64,000 bases of DNA from positions 531,432-595,431 of the forward strand of contig BJOX01000047.1 in the NCBI GenBank assembly GCA_009731375.1, given 5' to 3'. A program made the position numbers and the translations under genes. The notes beneath the pieces are model-generated. The model was not told where the DNA came from, ran no database searches, and saw nothing but the letters and a program-made list of their open reading frames with translations. Below are positions 41,594 through 52,920 of this stretch, in pieces. Within the stretch, counting starts at the first letter, position 1. Each line of letters opens with the position of its first letter. Origin of the DNA: Paulinella micropora. Taxonomy: Eukaryota > Cercozoa > Imbricatea > Euglyphida.

Positions 41594-43170
41594 CAAGTAA
41601 GCAAAATAATGATATCTGGGAATGTGAATGGAAATTAATGAAAACAAGTGAAAGCCTAGCGGAAGATACGAATGAACGAATTACTGAACAAGAAGGGCTG
41701 AACCCGCGAGAAGCAATGTTTGGAGGTAGAACGGATGCTCTAACATTGTATTGGAAATCTAGGCACAGCCATGAATATGCGAACTACATTGATGTATTTT
41801 CATTATATCCGACCGTAATGTATTATGACCTTTACCCTAGCGAGCACCATACTATTATACGGCCCTCAAATGACGACAATAGAAAAGATATGAAAAACAA
41901 AATCATAAACAGAGAATATTTTGGAGTGGCTAAGGTTAAGATGCTACCGCCCAGAAAATTACTCCATCCCGTTTTACCTAAGGCTGATAGAGGAAAACTG
42001 ATGTATTACCTGTGCGACAAGTGCGGAATGACTGAACAAAAGGATGAATGTAAGCAAACCGATAACGAGCGAACAATAACGGGTACTTGGGCAACACCCG
42101 AAATCTACAAGGCCTTAGACAAAGGCTACAAGCTAATTAAGGTGTATGAGGTATGGCATTGGAAGGAGCAGAGCAGTAGCCTGTTCAAAGATTTCATGAA
42201 AACGTTCTTAAAGGTTAAACAAGAGTCAAGCGGATATCCTGATGGCTGTATTACACAGGAACAAAAAAGAAACTACATTGACAGTATGGAAGTCAGGATT
42301 GGTATTAAGATAGACGAAAATAAAATAGAAGAAAACCCAGGACGGCGAGCAGTTACTAAGTTGTGCTTAAACTCGTTGTGGGGCAAGTTTGGTGAAAAGC
42401 AAACAAACTCAAAACAAAATGATAAAAGATAAAGATACCTTATACAAGTTAATGAGCGACAAGTCAGTTGATAACATAAACATAAACATTATTAACGACA
42501 AAATAATAGAAGCGAGTTATGACCTTAAACAGGATGCGGTAAGCGACCCCGTGAAAACAAATATTGTAGTTGCTTTATTTGCGACTTGCCACGCGAGGAT
42601 TAGACTATATGAGATGATGGACAAACTAGACAACAGAGTTCTATACCACGATACGGACAGTGTCATATACACAACAGACTTAACGAAAGGCGAAACAGAT
42701 GTTAAAACGGGTAAGCTGTTAGGTGAATGGACGGACGAACTACACGGAGCAAAGATTATGACCTTTATCGGAGGCGGGCCAAAATCTTATGGATATGTCT
42801 TAGATAACGGCAAAGCAAAAATGAAAGTCAAAGGCTTTAGTATGAACTATGAAAACAATAAATCATTAAATTCACCAAATATGTTAAGTGTCATCAGTTG
42901 CGGACTCGGTATTAACAACAGCAACCTTATTGAGAACGGCAAGAATGAATTGTTAGAGTTGCTTAAGTCTCAGGAAGAAAATTGCTTTCTAAACGAATTG
43001 AAAAATCTGGTAAAGTTGTTATAGTAGAGAACAGCAAGATAACAAGAGACAAGCAACAGAAAAAAATAACGAGCGAATACTTAGAAAAAATATTCAGCTT
43101 TACTTACACCAAAAGAAATATTATAGGTATTGCAGATAATGCGATTGAGACTAGACCGTTTGGATACTAA
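41594..43170 (+). pseudogene. PolB C-terminal half, repeat copy 2
   Basis: Same sequence as 38113-39689, from before motif A (DVFSLYP) through B and C to TAA 43168, with the same frame breaks. Confidence 0.85.
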
Positions 43171-43171
43171 A

Positions 43172-43880
43172 TCAAAAAGCAATAAAACATTTGATAATTA
43201 TTTTTTTTTTGCCTTTATTTTTGAAGCTCCTAATAGTATGAACACCCCTCGTCGGTTTCACTAACTTAGTATTTACAGCCGTAGCCCCTAACAATGACAC
43301 AGGATCATACTTAGTTCGGTAGTTCGTCGTTAGCTTCGCAGTCTTTGCCCTTTTACCTTTTGGATTTACTTTCACAGCCACTCTGCCAATTACTCCTTCA
43401 ATGAGGTCTCTTGTGCTACTGCCTTTATTGTATGTGGTCGCCCTTACCCCAGTCTGTCGGCTTAAATCTTTTGCTATCGTCCCTCCAAGGCTATGACCAG
43501 TCAGCTCTACATTTTCTTTTCCATATTTCTTTATCACCTCATTAACCAGCTTCTGCTCTTCTTTATATCTCGGAGTTCTTTTCAATACTCCCTTTACTAA
43601 TGCGACATCTGTGAGTAAGTCTCGCTTATCTACCGAGCCTCTAAATGCCACAATCGCCTTACCATCTTTTTCATACACCGTCGATTTTTCTTTGCTGGTG
43701 ACTGGCTTCCAACCGTCAGCACCCTTTCTCTCTGATGAAGATAAATAGACATCCTCTGACAACTCAGCACTGCCTCCCTTCTGCCTTCTGTATGCCTTAC
43801 CTGCCTTTTTCAATGCCTCCTTGTAGTTTATATTATGCTTAGCGGAGTAAGCCTGAACGAACTTTATCCACTCACTCATT
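43172..43880 (-). CDS. Class 3 lipase, repeat copy 2
   Basis: Same protein as 39691-40399; start ATG at 43880 next to hairpin 43880-43900 and palindrome 43915-43934. Confidence 0.8.
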
Positions 43881-43979
43881 GCGGAGACTTCGCCTCCGCA
43901 CCTCCGGTTTTGGTGAAGCTTTTTCAAAAGGTTCATATATTAATTAATTTTTTTTATATATATTACTCTATATATACTA

Positions 43980-44254
43980 ATGTCTACCCTTACAAGACTA
44001 TGCGAGAAGTTCCAAAAACTTTCCATTGAAGGTGAAAAAAAATCCTTCTCGTGGAAGATGTTCAAAAGGTAATACACGACGAAATAAAAGCAATTGAAGA
44101 AATGAGAAATACACAACCGAAGGACACTTTTCAATTCGGAAAATACCGCGGAAAGAAGTTTGAAGACATCGCAAAGATTGACAAGCCATATATTGAATAG
44201 TTAATGAAATAACCATGGTGTAGGACCAGAGATGAATTGAAGAAGTATTTGTAA
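43980..44254 (+). pseudogene. GKYKGK-domain protein, repeat copy 2
   Basis: Same sequence and lesions as 40499-40773. Confidence 0.65.
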
Positions 44255-44343
44255 AGTCTTTGTATTTTTTTTCCTTCCGCGAAGGGGGTTTTGCTTCGCA
44301 AAAGCTCGTTCAAAGAACGAGCATGTGTAGGGGGGCGAAGACC

Positions 44344-45290
44344 CCTGCTGGTATTCTAAGAAATTAACAATAACACTTACATTTCCTCCATTATTAGCAG
44401 TCGCTACAGACTTCTGTAAAAATGTTAGATTTTCACCAGGAGAAAGTTGTATGTCGTAAGTTCGCAGGTCAATAAGCTGGCTAGAAGTAGCATTAACATA
44501 AAGTTTAAGAATGACATCAGTTATAACAGCACCACCCAAAGCGGTCGCACTGGTGTCCTTTGATACGATTGAAGTTTATCAGCGAAGTTCTCCGCCGTAA
44601 GTGCTCCAGTCGTTTTCACAATCCGCACTATATTAACTTTGCTGTCTTCGTTTGATATGCTCACGAGAGATGGATAAACAATTGAATAATTGGTCACACC
44701 ATTAAAAGTTGTTTTATTTTTATGCTAATAATAGGACTTTCAGTGGTGCTCGCTGGCTCACTTCCTTCCGCTTCGTTTGATATGCTTGAATTCATAGTGT
44801 TAGTGCCCTCAATAAATACTACAACTGGCTGTTTTTAATTTTTGGTTAGCATTACCAGTTCCATAATTTCTGATACAAGCCGAAAAAGGTAGGGTTGTAT
44901 TTGAAAGACTAACACCCACATTTGCATTCGCATATTTTATTGTATGAACCAGCTGAAATTCTCCACTTGATGGATTTTCTATGTAGAACCTTATAGCCCC
45001 AAAGCCAAGATATTGAAATTTAATCTGGAATACATTCCCTTTGGTCCAATCTATGATAGGCATAATTTTAGTGCCATCACACAGGTCATCCCAGGTCGCT
45101 TGGGGAATAAGTGTCGGAACGCCTCCTTTAACACTGGCAATATTGATACCAGTCGCTTTTATTTTGTAAAAATGGAAGCCATTAGTAAAATCACTTTCAC
45201 CTATGCCGATATATGAATTGTAGTCTTTCGTTTCATCAGTAGTCCATAAAGCAGTAAATCGTGTTCGTAGGATGTATATTCTAAGAAAAA
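44344..45290 (-). pseudogene. Beta-rich structural protein, N-terminus missing
   Basis: Minus-strand protein of roughly 300 residues in three frames. First part: YIGIGESDFTNGFHFYKIKA, WDDLCDGTKIMPIIDWTKGN, FQYLGFGAIRFYIENP, SNTTLPFSACIRNYG, of the kind found in tail or capsid-surface beta proteins. Then FIEGTNTMNSS, a TNYSIVYPS strand, and ATSSQLIDLRTYDIQLSPGENL to FLEYQ. Element D keeps only the last third (61444-61964: ALTNYSIVYPRRL, LPGDRLTITSQAT, ALTWLED). Upstream, TRFTALWTTDET continues to about 45290 without a start, so the N-terminus is lost next to the MCP stop hairpins. Element A has no copy. Function inferred as a virion surface or vertex component. Confidence 0.5.
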
Positions 45291-45318
45291 AATAAATCTA
45301 AAATTTTTATTAATTTTT

Positions 45319-45372
45319 GTAGGGGCTCGCCCCTACAACCCTCGGGGGGTTTGAAAGGGGTTTCCCCTTTCA
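45319..45372. terminator. Two GC hairpins on the MCP stop codon
   Basis: TGAAAGGGG TTT CCCCTTTCA (45352-45372) includes the MCP stop (TCA on plus, 45370-45372); GTAGGGGC TC GCCCCTAC (45319-45336) lies 15 bp further. Both are perfect. They lie downstream of the MCP on its own strand, where a transcription-end or polyadenylation hairpin would be. Confidence 0.6.
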
Positions 45373-46900
45373 GGTTCTAGTAATGGTGCCGTTTCTGACA
45401 TTTACTTCTTGCTGAGTGACGACAAATGTGTAATGATTGGCCGCAATTTAGCAGTGGTTCCGATAAATTCCCATCGTCGCTCGGTGTCTAGACTTATTCC
45501 ACTGATTTCATTTGGTCCTTGCTCCACAGCGGACGGGTATTGTCAAAGCTATCACACCAAAACCAGTTGTATTGATAAACATTGCTATTCATCAAAGCAG
45601 AGCCTTCCAACTTCGGCTTAAGATACATATAGTCTTTTAGTTTTCCAGTTTGACAATCAACATTGAATTCCTGAAGTCGTGCCCCGTCTAGTGTGGTATA
45701 AAAAGTTTGGATCTTAGAACCAAGCAGATTGCTATTGTCGTAGGCAGTGTTCTTATTTTCGGTTGTGTTGAAAACAGAGTGATAAATTTTCTTAATTCGT
45801 CGTCCGTGGCCTCTGTCAAATCTAAGTATAACATTTTGAGAAGTTGAAGCTACTCCGACAGTGTTTTTATACAAATAAGAATAATCAATGTTGAAGCTCA
45901 TAACTTCGGGGCTCATAATCTTCTGTTGAAGTGATTGAACGACATCGGGGTTAGTCTCGACAGCTAAGAAAAGGCTGAGATTAGTAACAGTAACATGACG
46001 GACTCCGTCATTTGAATAAGCTGTTGCGACCGCACCTCCACCAGTAGAAAGAGCATCATGGTTATAATAAAAGATTTTGGTTGTCTGTTGCCAAACAATC
46101 CGCGAAGTCAAAATTTCTGGAAACATAATAGTTTTATCCAGAGCGAAAATGGTATTGTAAAGCATTCCAAGATTAATCTTAACATTGATACTCGGGCTGG
46201 CATTATTAATAGTTCCAGCTGAGAAATACTTAGCCTCATTAAAAGCAACATTAACGAACTTACTCACACCAGTCTCATTCGCAATAAGGGCATCATCGTG
46301 TCGGCGGGCATTTGTGGAGGGTTGTGCCATCCAAGCCTTTAATGCGGCCTGAACCTGTGCCTTCGCAACATCAATGCCCGTATCAATTTGCCCCGCCGCA
46401 TTTCCTGTTATTGCCGAAGCGGTCAATGCTGTTTATAATGCGGCCAACCTTGTAGCATCGCTAGCGGGTTGAATAGCATGACACTTTTGGAGCATACAAC
46501 CAGCTCCACTTCCATTATCGTGATTTTCCAAAGCAAGTAAATCAGCAATGGAGGTTTCGGGTTTCCAAATCATCTTAGGATATTTCCGACTTCGTTAATG
46601 TCGCACAGATAAACACCACCTCTCGTAATCAATTGTATCTGCCTAATTGGGGCCAGGCAATCCATAAAGCATTTATTGTAGTTTGCCGCCTTCGCATCTG
46701 GAGCATAATTAAAACTAAAAACAGAACGAGCCAAGTTAAACGGACGGCTGATAAGGTCAAAGTTGCTTTCCTGTCCTCCTGCGGTAGTTACAGTTACATT
46801 AATAGAACCCTCACGAGGGGTAAGCTTATTCAAACGATAAAGAAGCACTGATGTAGTCAGTCCTGCTGAAATCTAGTTCGCCTCCGTGTTGTGTGGGCAT
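45370..46900 (-). pseudogene. Major capsid protein, C copy
   Basis: About 510 codons from ATG 46900 (MPTQHGGELDFSRTDYIS). One frame break near 46850, one near 46435 and one near 45490; large open parts 46570-46848 and 45494-46426 carry RLNKLTPREGS, FDLISRPFNLARS, NARRHDDALIANETG, FALDKTIMFPEIL, RFDRGHGRRIKK and the end TQQEVNVRNGTITRT. Full-length homologue of 16789-18220. Contains an Ala-rich segment (ITGNAAGQIDTGIDVAKAQ) that A lacks. Double jelly-roll assignment is from family context, not from a fold calculation. Confidence 0.7.
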
Positions 46901-46973
46901 TTTGTTTTTCTTTTGTTTTCGGTCGTCCTATATTGTAATATAAGAAAAAAAATAATTCTAAAATTTAAATTAA

Positions 46974-47786
46974 TTAACCACTTTTTAACAAATTAAAAAA
47001 TGATGTAAATGAATTAAAATAATTCGTCTCGCGATAAATCAACAACGTCATTACAATGCCGAGCCCGTTGAGGTTAATGGGTTGGTCGTTTTCGTCAGTT
47101 AAGTAAAACCGATACACGTTGCTTGAACTAGTAGATAAACGTTTGCCGTATTCACTACCCGAGCCATCGTAAATAACAGAGCCGAACGGGATTTCATTCG
47201 CCGTGTATATTTCTTGGAGCACGTGGTTATCGCCTTCGCCGACTAGGTCGCTTTGAGGATATAATGTTTTTTCGCCAGTCAAGATTATGACATTCGGCGA
47301 CCTAATGGTATTATTAGCAAAAAAATATGTTGAGTCGCGGTCAAAACCCATTACTTCGTGAATACGTGTTTCGGTGTCAAATATAAACCGCGGTTGTATG
47401 CATCCGTTGTTCGCTACTGTAAATAATAGCTTGCCATCTTCTGGGTCGGTGTTTGTGTTGTTGCTCGTGACTGTGTATGTGTAGTTATTGGGGCTGTCTG
47501 CGGTTAGAACCTCTGCCAGCTTATTCTTTAAGTTGTTCATCGTGTAGTTACCATCAGGTATCGTAATCAGAGCCTCAAATCCATCTTCACTCAGAGTAAA
47601 AGTGTTGTAAGGACTTGCCACAGAGTAATATGATTTAGGCACATAGATATGAAGTATTTTACAATGGGTAGGATTGTCTAGCGATTTCATATCAATGGAG
47701 TGAGTGAAATCACTGTCCGTGCCGTTTATCCTATTTTTGCTGTTGACATAGTAAATGTTGCTACTTCGTCCGCCTCTATACTCCAT
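46974..47786 (-). CDS. Penton / minor capsid protein, C copy
   Basis: 270 codons, intact, ATG 47786 directly after a hairpin with a 7-nt loop (47787-47806). MEYRGGRSSNIYYVNSKNRI start, YTYTVTSNNTNTDPEDGKLL, RIHEVMGFDRDSTYF and FGSVIYDGSGSEYGKR match the A copy closely. It lacks the A-specific hairpin insert. The end reads YFNSFTSFFNLLKSG, different from A, where a T-rich tract is shifted. Confidence 0.8.
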   Translation of the reverse strand: MEYRGGRSSNIYYVNSKNRINGTDSDFTHSIDMKSLDNPTHCKILHIYVPKSYYSVASPYNTFTLSEDGFEALITIPDGNYTMNNLKNKLAEVLTADSPNNYTYTVTSNNTNTDPEDGKLLFTVANNGCIQPRFIFDTETRIHEVMGFDRDSTYFFANNTIRSPNVIILTGEKTLYPQSDLVGEGDNHVLQEIYTANEIPFGSVIYDGSGSEYGKRLSTSSSNVYRFYLTDENDQPINLNGLGIVMTLLIYRETNYFNSFTSFFNLLKSG

Positions 47787-47806
47787 CGCAGAGACTTCGC
47801 CTCCGC
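47787..47806 (-). promoter_or_regulatory. Start hairpin of the penton gene
   Basis: Minus strand: GCGGAG, loop GCGAAGT, CTCTGC, then G and the ATG. One G-U pair compared with the lipase hairpin; followed upstream by GGAGGTGCGG as there. Confidence 0.65.
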
Positions 47807-47860
47807 ACCTCCAAGTATATTATATATTCTAAAATATATTTTTATTTTACTGGCGGGGTC

Positions 47861-47880
47861 GTAGGGGGAGCAGCCCCTAC
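47861..47880. terminator. GC hairpin on the protease stop codon
   Basis: GTAGGGG GAGCAG CCCCTAC; its last base overlaps the protease stop (47880-47882). Homologous position to 15014-15034 in element A. Confidence 0.6.
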
Positions 47881-50800
47881 TAAATGAAAGTATCAAAGCC
47901 GTAGCCGTTCTGGTCTTTCAACTCTTCCGCTTCTTTTTCTTTTAAGTCTGTCCAACCGCTGGCAAATTTAAAGCGGTTCCCTTTCGCCCGCTCTAACAAA
48001 AACCTAATACTGTGCCACCCACAGGTTGTGCTTGTGTCGCTTTGGTTTTTAACTTGATTAACCTTCATTAATAGGTATGTGCTCGGCTTACTCTTTTCAA
48101 TAAGTTGTTTCATTTGGTTTTGGAAAAGGTCAGTTGGTTTATACAGTGCGAGCGGGTCGTATATTTCAATAGAGTTGTCTTTAATGATGTCAACCCAAAC
48201 AGCAATCCAATGTGAGCCCGCTTGACTAGACTTATCTAAGTTCATTATAAAACCATACTTCTTTCTTTTTTCTGGTTTCAGTTTGTTTATTTCGTCGCTG
48301 GCTACTGTTCCCAAATACCAATCGTGCTTTTTCATAATGTCATCTATTTCGTCCGTCATTAGTCCGCGGTAGCCATTCCCACCTTGGTCGTCTTCTAACT
48401 AACTGTGGCATATTTTGTAAATCTATTATTAATTTTTTTGCATCCTCATCGCCTGCTGGTGGCTGTTCTTCTGGTTCTTCTGGTTGTGGTTCTGGTTGTT
48501 GTTGTTGTTGTTATTGTTGTTCTGGTCCTGGTTGTGGTCCTGGTTGTGGTCCTGGTTGTGGTTCTGGTTGTGGTTGTTGTGGTTGTTGTGGTTCTGGTCC
48601 TGGTTGTTGTGGTTGTTGTTGTTGTTGTTGTCGTTCTGCCTGCTTCATTTTCTTTTCTATCCAAGCATTAAATGAAGCCCATTCTTCCGCAGATTTTTTG
48701 ATGTTTTTCGTTGTTTCGTGTTTGATTAAAAATTGTTGTAAAGTCTTTTTGTAATTTTCCTCCCTTGACACGGATAACTACAATACCAGCTTTTTCTAAA
48801 TCTTGTACGATTTGCCTGTTAGTTTTTTTGCTATCACCTCTACTCTGGACAGAACTTTCAACCATCTCATTAACTATTTTTTCTCGCTGTAAATGCTCAA
48901 TCTTACTTACGTTCGCATTCCATGGTTGAGTTATATCTTCTACCTTAGTCTCTGAAGGCGGAGGTTTTTCCCGAGCTCGTTGTGGAGTTTTACTAAAATT
49001 ATTGTTTTTGTCTCATATGTAGGTTCTCCCGTATAAAAGTGGTCGGTAGAATTCAAAAAAAAATTAGAATGCAATATGTAATTTTATTTAATAAAAATTA
49101 TACATGTTCATAAAGAAAGTGATTGAATAACAAATTACGAAAACCTCATTGAAAAATAGTCAAAACTGACTTCAAACCAATCAAATTCCCGTCGCCCACC
49201 CTTTTTTCCCAACTAATTTGCACACCCCCCACCGGGAAAAACTGGCCACCTTGCCACCTGAAAAAATGGTGCTTGTGATGACCAAAAATCAGAGTCAGTT
49301 TTCATCTGTTCCCTGTATGCTCTTCAATAAATTTTTATATAATATCTTTCTATGTATGCTTATAATTAAATGTACAAAGTTTTTTTACAAAAAGGTAACC
49401 TTAAGCCTGCAAACAAACCGGCCAAAGTCAGCAAAAGTAGAGCATAAGGCCCTCACTCAAATTTTTTTTAATTTAAATACAAGGCCGGCACTAGTACAGA
49501 AAGTGAAGGAAATCAAAGAGACTATTTAATGAAAACATTTTGTGCAGAAAGTGCAGAAAAAATTGAAAATCTGTAAAGATCTCACAAGCGATTTTTTCAG
49601 CCTGTCTGGAGCCCAGAACAGATCACCAACAGCAGGGTTACAAAGAAAGGAGCAGGAGTTCAACATATGCAAAACAAAGACCATGTGATTGTGAATAGAT
49701 TCAGCACATAACATTCGAAGAAAAGCACACACAACACATATATGAGCGATACAGGACAGATGCAAAAAAGTGCTTCAGGGAAGAAAGAACAACACATGCT
49801 GCAGATAAGTTTACAACACACCATTTTGCAGACAGCATGGGCACAACGTTTGGAAAGACTGTACAAGACCACGGGACGTGAAAGTATGCATGAGAAATAC
49901 ACAGAAAAAAAACACAAAACCCTCTCTAGCCATGACTTTTACCAATCTCGACCCCGCAAAAACCGTCAAATAAAAAACAATTTAGTGCGGCCTTCACTTC
50001 AAAGGCTACGAATGTCGATAGGCCTGTTTGTTTCAAATATTTTTTGGGAATTTTTCTGGCTTCCTCTCCGGTAATTGGCATGATCTTGTCAAATATTGCC
50101 ACAGAAATTCAACGGGCCCGCGGCGCCAGTTTCATCTACGAGGTCTATGTGTTGACAGCGAGTGTGTGTTCAAACCACGTTGTTTCAAGCAAAAGCAAGC
50201 ATGACACAAGTGTTTTCATCAGAAAACTTGAACTTTCCTGTATTTGAAATCCTTATTATCGACTTCAATTTTCACATTTCACGACATAGCAAATATGGTG
50301 TTTTTAACTGAAAAATGCTGTTTGCATGATGCACTCTGCACTCATTTTTACGCACAAGTGCACAAATGAATTCAAATGTTATGTTGAGCAATTCTGCCAG
50401 AGGGTTTTTGCAGAGAAGTACGGTATAAAACAAAAACTAAGAAAACTGAGGTCAGAAATTAGTTTGTTCACATTCAGAAAATACCATAGATCTCATTAAT
50501 ACCTTATATAAACTGAAAACAAAATACAGGAAAGTCAATTCCCACTAAAAACATTGAATTCTGCGCAGACAGCACCTCAAAATCTTGAATATTGAATGAG
50601 ATTACTCGCTGCGAAATTTTTTATGATTCTACCGACCACTAGAACCTACATATGGGTGGCATTAATAAAAGCCTTTTAGTTTTTTGGACTTCTCTGAGTT
50701 CTTCATTTATTCGTTTCAACCTTTTAATCTCTCTTTTCTTCTTGTCTTTCCTTCATTTCAGCATCCTCCTTCCTCTCTCTTCTTTTCTTTTCTTCTTCTT

Positions 50801-51180
50801 CATCTTCAATGTCTTTGATTTCTTTTATTTCCAACCTTTTCTTTTCTTCTTCTATCTCATCCCTTTTCTTCTTTTCCTTTTCTGTGTATCAGGTCATATT
50901 TTTTCTGTAAGTTGTCTTGTATCTGATTGCGCTTCTCGTATTCAAGACGGGCCAATTCGGCTTAATTACTTTCTCGCGGGTTTTTCGCTTTGTGGGCAGT
51001 CTTCCCCATATATTTCAAAAACAATTTAACGATTTGAAGTGTTGAAAGGTCATTCGTTTTCTTTCCAAAGTTGAGATATGCTCGTTTGCCTTTCACTTTC
51101 ATATACGGCCTACCATCTTTGGTTCTGTATATACTCGGAGGTCGTTGTTTACGTTTCTTCCTCTGCTTCTTTACAACCGT
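47880..51180 (-). pseudogene. Adenain-type cysteine protease gene, split by a transposon
   Basis: From its lost start (51180, ACG where A has ATG) the gene encodes a basic N-terminus, GRPYMKVKGKRAYLNFGKK, LFLKYMGKTA and a coiled coil down to about 50655; it is then interrupted by a 1.63-kb insertion (49020-50648) and resumes with a helical middle (RQIVQDLEKAGIVVIRVKGG), a long Q/P/G-rich linker (about 48470-48640) and the protease domain (47880-48359). The catalytic segments are GSHWIAVWVD (His), SIEIYDPLA (Asp) and TSTTCGWHSIRFL (Cys), the order of adenovirus-like/Ulp1 cysteine proteases, which mature capsid proteins. Frame breaks also lie near 48380 (GTTA repeated) and 48770. Confidence 0.75.
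49020..50648. mobile_element. 1.63-kb terminal-inverted-repeat transposon, no coding capacity
   Basis: Left end TAGGTTCT...AGTGGTCGGTAGAAT (with ten extra bases CCCGTATAAA after TAGGTTCT); right end ATTCTACCGACCACTAGAACCTA. CATATG flanks both sides (49014-49019, 50649-50654), a 6-bp target duplication (palindromic, so the exact limits could shift). The interior is AT-rich with only short frames and no transposase; thus a non-autonomous element. It splits the protease gene. Confidence 0.75.
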
Positions 51181-51197
51181 TGACCCGAGTTTTTGGT

Positions 51198-51220
51198 GAA
51201 GCTTTTTAAAAAAAAGGTTC
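51198..51220. promoter_or_regulatory. AT palindrome between small basic gene and protease gene
   Basis: GAAGCTTTTT AAA AAAAAGGTTC, gene-boundary palindrome family, preceded by TTTTTGGT as in the other copies. Confidence 0.5.
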
Positions 51221-51261
51221 TATATGTTAGCGAAAAAAATTAATAGAAAGTTTAGTTTAAA

Positions 51262-51594
51262 TCAAATCCACTGTTGGGGTTGCCGAAACTTGACCGCTCT
51301 GCCTCGTTGCTTGCCGTACCCTTGCTTAATCGCAGCCTTTGCTACACGGTCCGCATAAGGCACTCCGACATCGCTAAGAAAAGTAGCACCCCTTGAAATC
51401 AATTGGTTCTTCTTGATAAACCTATTAGCATCCACTATCGCTTTTCCGACCTTCGCCCAATTTACTTTGCCTCCTGTTTGTTTCTTTTTTTCCTTCTTCT
51501 TTTTTCCTCCTGCTTGTGGCATACTGACTGGGCTTGGATTGTAGCTGATATTGTATCCCGCTGGCTGTGAAATAATAACTGGTGATGTTGGCAT
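51262..51594 (-). CDS. Small basic putative virion protein, C copy
   Basis: 110 codons, intact. MPTSPVIISQPAGYNISYNP, KKKKEKKKQTGG, VNWAKVGKAIVDANRFIKKN, LISRGATFLSDVGVPYADR, then AAIKQGYGKQRGR and a final QPQQWI. Predicted pI very high. Placed between ATPase and protease as in A. Probably an internal virion protein; family uncertain. Confidence 0.6.
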   Translation of the reverse strand: MPTSPVIISQPAGYNISYNPSPVSMPQAGGKKKKEKKKQTGGKVNWAKVGKAIVDANRFIKKNQLISRGATFLSDVGVPYADRVAKAAIKQGYGKQRGRAVKFRQPQQWI

Positions 51595-51656
51595 GTATAT
51601 ATAGTTCTAAAAAAATAAGTAATAAAATTACAAAAACCTGTTGTTGAAATTATTGA

Positions 51657-52473
51657 CTATCGCAAGCGGTAGTTGAAATTTTGCCTCAGTTCGTCCGATA
51701 CATACAAAAAGTTAAACCTCTCTTTCGTCGCCTCGTGGTATTTTTCAATGAAGTATTCAAAGTCGTAGCCGAGGTCTAAATGTTTATATACAAGTTCTAT
51801 TTTATCCACACTTTGACCTGGAAATATTAAAATGTAGTCTAATTGTTTTATCGCCTCAGGTCTAAGGTCTTGTAGGTATTGCGAACTCATAATCACCTTA
51901 CTTTTATAATGCCTATTTTTTTTACACAAATCGCTCACTGACTTATCCCTCAACCCGCTACCCAAATCATCTAGCACGAACACGACTTCTGGTGTAATGT
52001 ATTTGCTCGGTCTGTGGTTTTTCGCCTCCCTCCTGTTTCTTCTTTTCCTCCTTTCCAAAATAAAGAAACTTCGGCTTTTCTACTTCCTCTTTACCATCCT
52101 GAACAATCTCGCGTTCTTCTTGCTCCTCGTCTGGCTTATTGAGCTTGTCTAACTCGTAATCAATCACACTGTAGCCGTCCGTTTTCAAATATGTGTATAT
52201 AACCATCGGGTTTCCCTTCTTCTTGAAGTGCTTCACCATTTCTTTGTAGATGTAGTCCTTGTGTATTGTGCTGGCAATAATAACAATACGTGTCTTTTTG
52301 TCGGTCGTTCGTTTCAGGATTTCGAACAGTGCTGTCGTCTTGCCACATTTATTGCGAGCGAGAAGAAAAATATTGGCGTACGGTTCATCAAATAACTTAT
52401 GTCCTTTAGCCAACTTGTCTCCATCTCCGTTTTGCTTAACTGGTTTCACCTTTACATTATTGATTTTTTCCAT
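51657..52473 (-). pseudogene. A32/FtsK-type packaging ATPase, C copy
   Basis: ATG 52473 (MEKINNVKVKPVKQNG). Walker A LLARNKCGKTTALF (Cys where A has Ser), TRIVIIASTIHKD, an acidic linker, then after a single frame break near 52010 the Walker B strand VVFVLDDLGSGLRD, IMSSQYLQDL, FPGQSVDKIELVYKH, and the end to TAG 51657. Apart from the frame break this copy is complete and serves as reference for the broken A gene. Confidence 0.75.
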
Positions 52474-52483
52474 CACTCTATAT

Positions 52484-52505
52484 GAATCTTTTTTTAAAAA
52501 GCTTC
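52484..52505. promoter_or_regulatory. AT palindrome between two minus-strand genes
   Basis: GAATCTTTTTTTAAAAAGCTTC spans the 11-bp interval between the ATPase start (52473) and the stop of the next gene (52504). Confidence 0.5.
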
Positions 52506-52920
52506 ACCAAAAATCAGAAAAATGCGGGTTGTAGGGTGTCCCTACTTTGTCAAGCCAAAATTCTAAACAAATAACAATTCTTCCAGCTAGTTGGTCGGTC
52601 TCAATACTGCCATTGTCTGTTTTAAGCACTGTAAAAATGTATTGCCTGTCGGTCCAATTAATAATACCTAAGTTGTAGCTAAGATTGGAAATGTTTGCTG
52701 TGTTGCTATCAGCGAATGTGCCGATAATACCGATGCGGTCCATATAAAGGATTTTTGTTTTCGTCTCCGTCACGTCATTCATATAGTGTATAAACTTAAC
52801 ATTCATTCTAGTCGGTGTAAAGTTCAATTTAATGGTTTTGTCAAATGTCTTGCTACCATTAACCCCGCCTGGAAAATCATTACTTAGAAAAATAATCTTT
52901 TGGAATTTATAGTCTGCCAT
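52504..52920 (-). CDS. Conserved element protein, unknown, intact copy
   Basis: 138 codons from ATG 52920, which touches a 7-nt-loop hairpin. MADYKFQKIIFLSNDF start, TPTRMNVKFIHYM, ILYMDRIGIIGTFAD, YNLGIINWTDRQYIF, RIVICLEFWLDKVG. Predominantly strand-forming, no membrane helix, no recognised motif. Conserved with A 12238-12654 in sequence and position, suggesting a structural role. Confidence 0.6.
   Translation of the reverse strand: MADYKFQKIIFLSNDFPGGVNGSKTFDKTIKLNFTPTRMNVKFIHYMNDVTETKTKILYMDRIGIIGTFADSNTANISNLSYNLGIINWTDRQYIFTVLKTDNGSIETDQLAGRIVICLEFWLDKVGTPYNPHFSDFW

Noticed and set aside
48405-48671. Val/Leu-rich plus-strand frame as a membrane protein
   Set aside because: It is the reverse of the Q/P-rich linker coding repeat of the protease gene.
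49218-49529. Short frames inside the 1.63-kb insertion as a transposase
   Set aside because: About 100 codons, no DDE or other motif, both strands equally open.
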